This document shows positions 1 to 6,283 of a DNA stretch of 10,370 bases, in pieces. Positions within the stretch are counted from its first letter, which is position 1, and the number at the start of each line of letters is the position of its first letter. A model generated the notes under the pieces. The model was not told where the DNA came from and made no database searches. It worked only from the letters and a program-made list of their open reading frames with translations. Made by a program: the position numbers and the translations under genes. Source of the stretch: Geodermatophilaceae bacterium (GTDB lineage: Bacteria > Actinomycetota > Actinomycetes > Mycobacteriales > Geodermatophilaceae); the NCBI GenBank assembly GCA_013814015.1, contig JACCQS010000100.1, positions 1-10,370 on the forward strand, read 5' to 3'.

Positions 1-579
1 GGCTACTACAGCTTCCGCAAACGTCCGGTGGTCCAGACCTGGAGCGGATTCTCCGAGCAGCCCACCGCCGGAGATGCCCGCGACGTGGCCGCTGCGCTGA
101 TCAAGGCGTTCAGCGCCGGGGTCGACGACGAGGGCGATGACGCGGGGGAAGACGGCATCTTCGGAGTTGACGAGATTCATCTCGTACACACGCGGTTCGT
201 GTCCATGCTCGTACAGGAGGCGACCGCCAACCGCATTGCACCGCTGGTCGTGGAGGAGGTCGACTTCGCCGAGGACGAGTCGAGCAAGGTGTCCGAGCAA
301 CAGCCCTCCTACGAGTTCGAGCCCGACCCCGAGACCCTGCTCGATGCGCTGCTGCCGACCTACGTGACCAGCCGGATCTATGCGGCACTGCTTGAATCGG
401 CAGCCTCGGAGTCCGCTGCTCGTCGCCGGGCGATGAAGGCGGCCACGGACAATGCCGATGAGTTGATCCGCGGGCTCACCCGTGATGTCAACCAGGCGCG
501 ACAGGCCCAGATCACCCAAGAGATCAGTGAGATCGTCGGCGGTGCCGATGCTCTCGTATCCGTAGGAAGCGACGAATAA
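1..579 (+). CDS. atpG: ATP synthase F1 subunit gamma, C-terminal part (5' end outside window)
   Basis: This is the last 192 residues of the central rotor stalk subunit of the F1Fo ATP synthase; the frame is open to the left edge. The C-terminal helix is diagnostic: residues reading KAATDNADELIRGLTRD and then QARQAQITQEISEIVGGADAL match the conserved gamma C-terminus that runs up inside the alpha3beta3 ring. Upstream, a stretch around nt 115-165 encodes an acidic loop (VDDEGDDAGEDG) before GVDEIHLVHTRF. That loop is longer than in the E. coli subunit and resembles the gamma insertion known from mycobacteria. The TAA stop (577-579) overlaps the atpD start as TAATG, so translation of beta is probably coupled to gamma. 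An AGGAAG Shine-Dalgarno for atpD lies at 564-569, inside this gene. The identification is secure; only the N-terminal half is missing. Confidence 0.96.
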   Translation, partial: GYYSFRKRPVVQTWSGFSEQPTAGDARDVAAALIKAFSAGVDDEGDDAGEDGIFGVDEIHLVHTRFVSMLVQEATANRIAPLVVEEVDFAEDESSKVSEQQPSYEFEPDPETLLDALLPTYVTSRIYAALLESAASESAARRRAMKAATDNADELIRGLTRDVNQARQAQITQEISEIVGGADALVSVGSDE

Positions 580-2330
580 TGGCCACGAGCTCTGCCCCCA
601 CCACGTCCGCGGCACCAGAAACGACCGAGTCCGAGGCGGGTTCGGCCGGTATGGCCGGCCGAGTAGTACGCATCATCGGGCCAGTCGTCGACGTCGAGTT
701 CCCGCGCGAGTCGGTGCCTCCGCTGTTCCAGGCGTTGCACGCTGAGATCGAGTTGGAGTCGGTCCGCAAGCGGTTGACCTTGGAGGTCGCCCAGCATCTC
801 GGCGACAATCTGGTTCGTACGGTCTCGATGCAGCCCACCGACGGCTTGGTCCGAGGCTCGGAGGTCACCGACACCGGCTCGTCGATCTCGGTGCCGGTGG
901 GCGACCAGGTCAAGGGCCACGTCTTCAACACCCTGGGGCAGTGCCTGGACGACCCGGACCTGAAGTTCGAGGGGGAGCGCTGGTCGATCCACCGCCGCCC
1001 GCCTCCCTTCGACCAGCTCGAGGGCAAGACCGAGATGCTGGAGACCGGCATCAAGGTCATCGACCTGCTCACCCCGTACGTCACGGGCGGGAAGATCGGC
1101 CTGTTCGGCGGGGCCGGCGTGGGCAAGACCGTGCTGATCCAGGAGATGATCCGCCGGGTCGCCAAGAACTTCGGTGGGACGTCGGTCTTCGCCGGGGTCG
1201 GTGAGCGCACCCGTGAGGGCAACGACCTGATCACCGAGATGACCGAGGCCGGCGTCATCCAGGACACCGCGCTGGTCTTCGGTCAGATGGATGAGCCGCC
1301 GGGTACTCGGATGCGGGTCGCGCTCTCGGCGTTGACCATGGCCGAGTACTTCCGCGACGAGCAGAACCAGGACGTGCTGCTGTTCATCGACAACATCTTC
1401 CGGTTCACGCAGGCGGGGTCGGAGGTGTCCACCCTGCTCGGCCGGATGCCGTCGGCGGTGGGCTACCAGCCGACGTTGGCCGACGAGATGGGTGAACTGC
1501 AGGAGCGGATCACCTCGACCAAGGGCCGTTCGATCACCTCGATGCAGGCCGTGTACGTGCCCGCCGACGACTACACCGACCCGGCACCGGCCACGACGTT
1601 CGCGCACCTCGATGCCACCACGGAGCTCTCCCGGTCGGTGTTCTCCAAGGGCATCTTCCCGGCGGTGGACCCGCTGACCTCGACCTCGCGGATCCTCGCT
1701 GCGCAGTACATCGGCGATGAGCACTACCGGGTCGCTCAGGAGGTCAAGCGGATCCTGCAGCGATACCAGGAGTTGCAGGACATCATCGCGATCCTCGGTA
1801 TCGACGAGCTCTCCGAGGAGGACAAGGTTCTCGTCGGCCGGGCTCGACGGATCGAGCGCTTCCTGTCCCAGAACATGTACGCCGCAGAACAGTTCACCGG
1901 TCAGCCGGGCTCGTTCCTGTCCGTCGGCGATACGGTCGAGGCCTTCGACAAGGTGGCCAAGGGCGAGTACGACCATCTGCCCGAGCAGGCCTTCTATCTC
2001 TGTGGCGGATTAGACGATGTCGAGGCCAAAGGCAAGGAACTGGGCGGCGAGAAGCCCACCCGAAGGTCCTCGGAGAAGGCGACCGACTCCTCGACCGACG
2101 AGGCGACCGAGGACTCAGCCGAGGACTCGTCGGACGAGGACGTTGCCGAGGCGCCGTCGGATGAGCCAGCCGAAGACGTTGCCGATGACGTGTCGGATTC
2201 CTCGAACAAGAACGTTGCCGATGAGCCTGACGAGGATTCGTCGAGCCAGGAGAAGTCCGATGGGCCGGCTGAGGTCGACTCTGACGAGCCGTCCGACGAG
2301 CCGTCCGACAAGTCGACCGACAAGTCCTAG
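579..2330 (+). CDS. atpD: ATP synthase F1 subunit beta with long acidic C-terminal tail
   Basis: This is the catalytic subunit of the F1Fo ATP synthase, which makes ATP from ADP and phosphate on the cytoplasmic F1 head. Visible motifs are Walker A GGAGVGKT at residues 177-184, the catalytic Glu and Arg in GERTREGND (E209, R210), Walker B ending in D271 (LLFIDNIF), and the DELSEED lever at 409-415. The normal family C-terminus (LPEQAFYLCGGLDDVEAKG) is reached near residue 485, where most bacterial beta subunits end. Here the frame continues without a stop for 95 more residues (489-583). About 35 of these are Asp/Glu and 20 are Ser, against 8 Lys/Arg. The catalytic part is complete, so the enzyme should be functional; the role of the tail is unknown. 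ATG 579 overlaps the atpG stop and has AGGAAG 9 nt upstream. Confidence 0.97.
   Translation: MATSSAPTTSAAPETTESEAGSAGMAGRVVRIIGPVVDVEFPRESVPPLFQALHAEIELESVRKRLTLEVAQHLGDNLVRTVSMQPTDGLVRGSEVTDTGSSISVPVGDQVKGHVFNTLGQCLDDPDLKFEGERWSIHRRPPPFDQLEGKTEMLETGIKVIDLLTPYVTGGKIGLFGGAGVGKTVLIQEMIRRVAKNFGGTSVFAGVGERTREGNDLITEMTEAGVIQDTALVFGQMDEPPGTRMRVALSALTMAEYFRDEQNQDVLLFIDNIFRFTQAGSEVSTLLGRMPSAVGYQPTLADEMGELQERITSTKGRSITSMQAVYVPADDYTDPAPATTFAHLDATTELSRSVFSKGIFPAVDPLTSTSRILAAQYIGDEHYRVAQEVKRILQRYQELQDIIAILGIDELSEEDKVLVGRARRIERFLSQNMYAAEQFTGQPGSFLSVGDTVEAFDKVAKGEYDHLPEQAFYLCGGLDDVEAKGKELGGEKPTRRSSEKATDSSTDEATEDSAEDSSDEDVAEAPSDEPAEDVADDVSDSSNKNVADEPDEDSSSQEKSDGPAEVDSDEPSDEPSDKSTDKS
2283..2327 (+). repeat. 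12-bp tandem repeats inside the atpD tail
   Basis: The last codons of atpD contain in-frame tandem 12-bp units: GACGAGCCGTCC at 2283-2294 and again at 2295-2306, then the diverged units GACAAGTCGACC (2307-2318) and GACAAGTCC (2319-2327). They encode DEPS, DEPS, DKST, DKS. In-frame repeats of this kind suggest that the acidic tail grew, and may still vary in length, by slippage or unequal exchange. Confidence 0.75.
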
Positions 2331-2354
2331 CCTGGACCACTCCCGAGGAGAACC

Positions 2355-2744
2355 GTGCCCCTGAACGTCGAACTGGTAGCCGTGGAGCGCCAGATCTGGT
2401 CGGGTGAGGCCAACATGGTCATTGCTCGCACCACCGAAGGCGAGCTGGGCATCCTGCCTGGACATATCCCGCTGCTCGGACAGCTCGCCGAGGGCGGGAT
2501 CGTACGGATCCTCCAGGAATCTGACGAGGAACTGGTCGTGGTCGCGCACGGTGGTTTTCTGTCGGTGACCGAGCGGGGTGTTTCGATCCTGGCCGACGTC
2601 GCGGAGTTCGCTTCGGAGATCGACGTCGCCCGCGCCCAGAAGGCATTGGAGAGTGCGCGGGCCGCCGACGAGGACGACGATGATGCCCACGCTGCGGCCA
2701 GGCGTGCGGAGTCGCGGCTGCTCGCGGCCGGGGAATCGGTCTAG
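2355..2744 (+). CDS. atpC: ATP synthase F1 subunit epsilon
   Basis: This is the small rotor subunit that joins gamma to the c-ring and can inhibit ATP hydrolysis through its C-terminal helices. The 129-residue product has the usual two parts. The first is an N-terminal beta-sandwich of about 85 residues beginning LNVELVAVERQIWSGEANMV and including the family signature GELGILPGHIPLL. The second is a C-terminal helical hairpin (residues about 88-129, rich in Ala, Arg and Glu) with an acidic turn EDDDD between its helices. The GTG start at 2355 is supported by GAGGAG at 2345-2350, 4 nt upstream, and lies 24 nt after the atpD stop. It is the last ATP synthase gene of the operon, as is usual. Confidence 0.95.
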   Translation: MPLNVELVAVERQIWSGEANMVIARTTEGELGILPGHIPLLGQLAEGGIVRILQESDEELVVVAHGGFLSVTERGVSILADVAEFASEIDVARAQKALESARAADEDDDDAHAAARRAESRLLAAGESV

Positions 2745-2780
2745 GCAGCAAGCCATGCCGGGCGGGGGGTGGTGGCGAGC

Positions 2781-3218
2781 ATGACGATCACCGGCAAGAT
2801 CATTGCCGCCTCGCTCCTGCTCCTGCTCCTTGTTCTGCTCGTCGTCGGCTTCGTCGTCCGCCGTTCACTACTGCTGCGCGGCATCGGCGCCGTGGAGATC
2901 TGGATCAAACTCTCCCCGCGGCGATGGTCGCTCGGCGTTGGTTGGTTCGACGGCGACGAGCTGTCCTGGTACCGCGTCTTCTCACTGTCGCCACGCCCGG
3001 CCCGCGTACTGGTACGCGGCCGGCTTCAGGTGCTGGAGCGACGCCAACTGAGTGAGCGGGACGCCATCGTGCTGCCGAGAAAAATGGTCATCCTGGCCTG
3101 TCAGACCCCGGAACGCACCGAGCAGGTGGCGATGAGTGCCGGGGCCGTGAACGGCTTGCTGTCCTGGTTGGAGGCATCGCCACCCGGCTATCCGATCCAC
3201 GACATCACAGCCGGCTGA
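2781..3218 (+). CDS. DUF2550 family membrane-anchored protein
   Basis: The product is 145 residues with one N-terminal membrane segment (about residues 5-27, a Leu/Val-rich run after TITGKIIAAS) followed by a basic RRSLLLRG stretch. The rest is a small soluble domain containing SPRRWSLGVGWFDGDELSWYR and a hydrophobic C-terminal region ending LLSWLEASPPGYPIHDITAG. The overall pattern and the place directly after atpC match the actinobacterial DUF2550 family (the M. tuberculosis counterpart, from memory, also follows atpC). The function is unknown. Linkage to the ATP synthase operon (36 nt after atpC) suggests co-transcription, but nothing here shows a role in the complex. ATG 2781 was chosen because a G-rich stretch lies about 11 nt upstream; GTG at 2769 or 2772 would add 3-4 residues. 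The stop abuts the stop of the opposing gene. Confidence 0.82.
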   Translation: MTITGKIIAASLLLLLLVLLVVGFVVRRSLLLRGIGAVEIWIKLSPRRWSLGVGWFDGDELSWYRVFSLSPRPARVLVRGRLQVLERRQLSERDAIVLPRKMVILACQTPERTEQVAMSAGAVNGLLSWLEASPPGYPIHDITAG

Positions 3219-3818
3219 TCAGCGAGTGATCTGACTGTCGGCTTCGGCTGCGTTGGCCCGTGGCTTCCACAGGACGTCGCCGTCCGGGTTCGCGATCCGG
3301 GCCAGGATGAACAGGAGGTCCGAGAGCCGGTTGAGGTAGCGCGCGCAGGCCTGATTTGTCCGGTCGCCATCTGCCTCGATCAGCATCCAGGTGCTGCGTT
3401 CGGCCCGCCGACTGACCGTACGTGCATGGTGCAGCAATGCAGCGCCCGCGGTGCCTCCGGGGAGGATGAAACTGTCCAACTTGGCCAACCGCCCGTTGAA
3501 CTCGTCGCAGTGCTTCTCCAGCCGAGTCACGTAGTCCTCGGAGATCCGGATCGGCGGGTAGGGCGGATCCGCGATAACCGGTGTACACAGATCCGCGCCT
3601 ACGTCGAAGAGATCGTTCTGTACGGCGAGCAGCACCGCGCGTACCTCGGCGGGCAGGTGACCAAGGGCCAGCGCTATACCGATGACCGAATTGGCCTCGT
3701 CCACATCGGCGTAGGCGGCCAGCCGTACATCGGTCTTTGCTACGTCGGACATGTCGCCGAGCTTGGTCGATCCCTTGTCGCCGGTCTTGGTATAGATGCG
3801 GGTCAACCGGACACTCAT
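3219..3818 (-). CDS. pduO: PduO-type ATP:cob(I)alamin adenosyltransferase
   Basis: This enzyme transfers the adenosyl group of ATP to cob(I)alamin, giving adenosylcobalamin for B12-dependent mutases. Family marks are the N-terminal ATP-binding motif TRIYTKTGDKGSTKLGD (residues 6-22), VDEANS near 39-44, SRRAER at 136-141 and NRLSDLLF at 163-170, the usual signature of PduO/MMAB trimers. The length of 199 residues is typical. ATG 3818 was chosen because the family starts close to VRLTRIYT; GTG 3827 would add three residues. No clear Shine-Dalgarno precedes either start. The gene is convergent with the DUF2550 gene with no bases between the stops (TGATCA at 3216-3221) and divergent from murA. 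It could supply cofactor to the MeaA mutase encoded at 7808-9829. Confidence 0.93.
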   Translation of the reverse strand: MSVRLTRIYTKTGDKGSTKLGDMSDVAKTDVRLAAYADVDEANSVIGIALALGHLPAEVRAVLLAVQNDLFDVGADLCTPVIADPPYPPIRISEDYVTRLEKHCDEFNGRLAKLDSFILPGGTAGAALLHHARTVSRRAERSTWMLIEADGDRTNQACARYLNRLSDLLFILARIANPDGDVLWKPRANAAEADSQITR

Positions 3819-3825
3819 GACTGAC

Positions 3826-3835
3826 ACGCTAGCGT
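3826..3835. promoter_or_regulatory. palindrome ACGCTAGCGT, possible overlapping divergent -10 elements
   Basis: In the 68 bp between the adenosyltransferase ATG (3818) and murA GTG (3887) lies a perfect 10-bp palindrome. Read on the reverse strand it gives TAGCGT (TAnnnT-type -10) ending 7 nt before the adenosyltransferase ATG, which would make that mRNA leaderless. Read forward it gives TAGCGT at 3830-3835 with about 50 nt to murA. No convincing -35 was found on either strand, so this is only a candidate. Confidence 0.3.
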
Positions 3836-3886
3836 GGATGGCTTGAGTTCTCGCATCGGCGGGCGCGACGATCGCAAGGGGAGTGT

Positions 3887-5167
3887 GTGAATACCTTCGC
3901 CGTCAACGGTGGCGCTCGCCTCGTCGGGACCGCCACGGTGACCGGGGCCAAGAACAGCGCTCTCAAGCTCATGGCCGCGGCGTTGCTGGCCGAAGGAACC
4001 AGCACCATCTCCGCCGTGCCCGAGATCGCCGACGTGGCGATCATGGGCGAGGTGTTGCGCCGACTGGGCTGTGACGTCGAGCTGGATCATGGCCAGGAGT
4101 CAGGCGCGGGATCGGCTCGAATCGGCGTACCGCAACGCTTGGGCACCGAGACCGACTACGAGCTCGTGCGCCGGATGCGCGCGGCCATCTGCGTCCTGGG
4201 GCCCCTGCTGGCGCGTTGCGGACGGGCGACGGTACCGCTGCCGGGCGGGGACAACATCGGCTCGCGAGGTTTGGACCTGCACATCGCCGGACTGCACCGC
4301 CTCGGTGCCGACATCCGCAACGAGCACGGCTTCCTGATCGCCACCGCCGATGCTCTCGTGGGTGCCACGGTATGGCTGGACTTTCCGAGCGTCGGGGCCA
4401 CCGAGAACCTGCTCATGGCCGGCGTCCTGGCCAAGGGCACCACCGTCATCGACAATGCCGCGCGGGAACCAGAGATCGCCGATCTGGTCTCCATGCTGGT
4501 GGCCATGGGCGCAAAGATCGATGGGGCAGGGACCTCCACGCTGGAGATCGTCGGCGTCGAAGGCCTGCAGCCGGTGCAGCACACGACGGTGCCTGACCGA
4601 GTCGTGGCGGGCACACTGGCCTACGGCGCGGTGATGACCGGGGGGGACGTCCTCATCCGTAACGGCCGTACGCACCACCTGGACGTACCGCTGGGCAAGC
4701 TCACTGATGCCGGCGCCGAGGTGACCAGTATCGACGGAGGCTTCCGCATCGTGATGGACCGGCGACCGAGAGCCGTGGACATCGTCACGCTGCCCTATCC
4801 CGGGTTCCCGACCGATCTGCAGCCGATGGCGGTCGGGCTGGCTGCGGTCAGCGAGGGATCTTCGTTGATCACCGAGAACGTCTTCGAGGCCAGGTTCATG
4901 TTCGTCAACGAGCTCGTCCGGCTGGGTGCTGAGGTACAAGTCGACGGGCATCACGTCGTGGTTCGCGGCCACGAGCGGTTGTCCAGCGCTCCGGTCGAGG
5001 CGCACGACATCCGGGCCGGGGCAGGTTTGGTGTTGGCCGGGCTGGTCGCCGACGGGCGTACCGAGGTCAGCGGCGGGCACCACATCGTCCGCGGTTATCC
5101 CGACTTCGCCGGCCAGCTCCGCGCCCTCGGCGCCGATGTCACGCTGAACACCACCCCCGACGCCTGA
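3887..5167 (+). CDS. murA: UDP-N-acetylglucosamine 1-carboxyvinyltransferase (MurA), Cys-to-Asp type
   Basis: This enzyme catalyses the first committed step of peptidoglycan synthesis, moving enolpyruvate from phosphoenolpyruvate to UDP-GlcNAc in the cytoplasm. The 426-residue length is normal. Visible residues are K22 and N23 in TVTGAKNSALKLM, the mobile-loop motif RRMRAAICVLGPLLAR followed by LPGGDNIGSRGLDLHI, the substrate Asp in PYPGFPTDLQ (D310) and a C-terminal HIVRGYPDF. The loop position that is the catalytic Cys (C115 in E. coli) is D122 here. The same substitution is known from mycobacterial MurA and makes the enzyme insensitive to fosfomycin. The GTG start at 3887 follows AAGGGGAG (3876-3883); the spacing is a little short, but the N-terminus MNTFAVNGG fits the family. 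Confidence 0.96.
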   Translation: MNTFAVNGGARLVGTATVTGAKNSALKLMAAALLAEGTSTISAVPEIADVAIMGEVLRRLGCDVELDHGQESGAGSARIGVPQRLGTETDYELVRRMRAAICVLGPLLARCGRATVPLPGGDNIGSRGLDLHIAGLHRLGADIRNEHGFLIATADALVGATVWLDFPSVGATENLLMAGVLAKGTTVIDNAAREPEIADLVSMLVAMGAKIDGAGTSTLEIVGVEGLQPVQHTTVPDRVVAGTLAYGAVMTGGDVLIRNGRTHHLDVPLGKLTDAGAEVTSIDGGFRIVMDRRPRAVDIVTLPYPGFPTDLQPMAVGLAAVSEGSSLITENVFEARFMFVNELVRLGAEVQVDGHHVVVRGHERLSSAPVEAHDIRAGAGLVLAGLVADGRTEVSGGHHIVRGYPDFAGQLRALGADVTLNTTPDA

Positions 5168-5185
5168 GCGCATTCGCCGTCCCTC

Positions 5186-5254
5186 CCGCACGTTATGCGC
5201 ATAACGTCCCCCGGATCGAGCGGATTTCCGCACGTTATGCGCACAACGTCCCCC
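5186..5254. repeat. left twin-palindrome module (two 27-bp repeats, 42 bp apart)
   Basis: The 195-bp gap between murA and the DUF559 gene contains two near-identical 27-bp units, 5186-5212 and 5228-5254, differing at one base. Each is centred on an 18-bp palindrome: ACGTTATGCGCATAACGT at 5190-5207 (perfect) and ACGTTATGCGCACAACGT at 5232-5249 (one substitution). Each is followed by a run of C. The palindrome centres are 42 bp apart. There is no T-tract after either, so they do not look like intrinsic terminators. They are more like sites for a dimeric DNA-binding protein, or repeat ends. The remainder of the gap (5255-5362) shows no promoter I can support. Confidence 0.9.
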
Positions 5255-5362
5255 TTATTGGCCGCCGCATGGTGCTCAATCCGCATAAGCCGGAGCCGAT
5301 CGTTGGCAGTGCCGTGTGGACAAGCTCTGCGGTGCACTACCCGATTGCGGCACGCTTCCAGG

Positions 5363-6247
5363 GTGGCCGCTCTCCGAATTCCGCCGCCGCTCCGCGAACG
5401 ACCGTTCCGGGCGCGGGATGCTTTGTCTGACGGACTGGTCAGCCGACGCCGGCTGCTGGGTCCGGAATTCCAGCGGGTTCTGCATGGTGTGTACGTGGTT
5501 GCTGGGACCAGCATTGACCACGGCGTTCGCTGTCAGGCGGCAAGGCTCGTGCTCCCACCGGAGTCCGTTCTCACCGGCCACTCGGCAGCATGGTGGTACG
5601 GAGTTCCGTTTGCCCGAGATGACGCTGTGGTCATGGTGGCTCGTCCTCCGGGTACCCGCGTCGATGGTCCGCGCGGCATCAAGGTGCACCGCACGCCGGT
5701 CCAAGTCGAGGACCTTGCGATTGTGGATGGGATGCGAGTGACATCGCCGGTCCGAGCCGCTTGGGACGTCAGCACGCTGGCTCAGCCTGCGCCAGCTCTG
5801 GCTATCGTCGACGGGCTGCTGCATCGAGGAGTGCTCACCGCCAACGCGCTCGACCTTCGCCTGGCGTGCGGCGCAGGCACATGGGGGGTCACCCGGGCTC
5901 GGGAGATCTTCAACCTTGCTGACGGTCGCAGCGAATCACCGTCGGAGACGCAAGTGCGCTTGACCATGCACCGGGGAGGTATCCTACCGCCGGTGCTTCA
6001 GTTCGAGGTACGTGTCGGAGGGAAGTTCGTCGCACGGGTGGATTTCGCGTGGCCGGAGCGCAGAGTGATTCTTGAGTATGACGGTGCTCATCATGCCGAA
6101 GTTCTGCAGATGGGACGCGACCGGCGACGGCTTAACGAACTGGTGAACGCAGGATGGGTCGTCCTCCATGCCACCGCTGCGGATCTGCGAGATCCGACCG
6201 TGCTGCTGCGCTCCCTGCGCTCAGCCCTAGCACGACCGGCTGCCTAG
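5363..6247 (+). CDS. AbiEi-like winged-helix / DUF559 nuclease-fold protein
   Basis: The 294-residue product has two recognisable parts. The N-terminal half (about 1-170) resembles AbiEi-type antitoxin/regulator proteins: an HTH-like start LSDGLVSRRRLLG leading into FQRVLHGVYV, a TGHSAAWWYGVP segment, and DGMRVTSPVRAAWDVSTLA. The C-terminal part (about 189-294) is a DUF559 domain with the PD-(D/E)XK/Vsr-like pattern: E195 in SPSETQVR, D227 in RVDFAWPE, E238 and D240 in ILEYDGAHH, then RDRRRLNELVNAGWVVLHATA. The core acidic residues are present, so it is not obviously dead. GTG 5363 was chosen because homologues of this type begin near RIPPPLRERPF; GTG 5309 would add 18 residues, and neither has a good Shine-Dalgarno. 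It has no partner toxin gene beside it. Twin palindromes lie on both sides. The function is unproven. Confidence 0.75.
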   Translation: MAALRIPPPLRERPFRARDALSDGLVSRRRLLGPEFQRVLHGVYVVAGTSIDHGVRCQAARLVLPPESVLTGHSAAWWYGVPFARDDAVVMVARPPGTRVDGPRGIKVHRTPVQVEDLAIVDGMRVTSPVRAAWDVSTLAQPAPALAIVDGLLHRGVLTANALDLRLACGAGTWGVTRAREIFNLADGRSESPSETQVRLTMHRGGILPPVLQFEVRVGGKFVARVDFAWPERRVILEYDGAHHAEVLQMGRDRRRLNELVNAGWVVLHATAADLRDPTVLLRSLRSALARPAA

Positions 6248-6283
6248 GCGACGCCGCCCAAGTGGAGCGAGCGCCGATCGCGG

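Noticed and set aside
378..1976. Long reverse-strand open frame (about 530 codons) opposite atpD
   Set aside because: It lies wholly antisense to well-conserved atpG/atpD sequence. Its translation is low-complexity with many Arg, His and Asp, as expected from the mirror of GC-rich codon usage.
2745..2780. Terminator after atpC
   Set aside because: The gap is G-rich but shows no stable stem followed by T residues, so read-through into the DUF2550 gene is more likely.
3426..3824. Forward open frame of about 130 codons inside the adenosyltransferase region
   Set aside because: It is antisense to the conserved PduO coding sequence and shows no family motif of its own.
5190..5249. Palindromes as intrinsic terminators of murA
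   Set aside because: A 7-bp AT-rich stem with a 4-nt loop and no following T run is a poor terminator, and there are two copies with fixed spacing on each side of the gene.
5195..5362. ATG at 5195 as the start of the DUF559 gene
   Set aside because: This ATG is inside the first palindrome, and the extra 56 residues would be encoded by repeat DNA and look unlike protein. The recognisable N-terminus begins near 5363.
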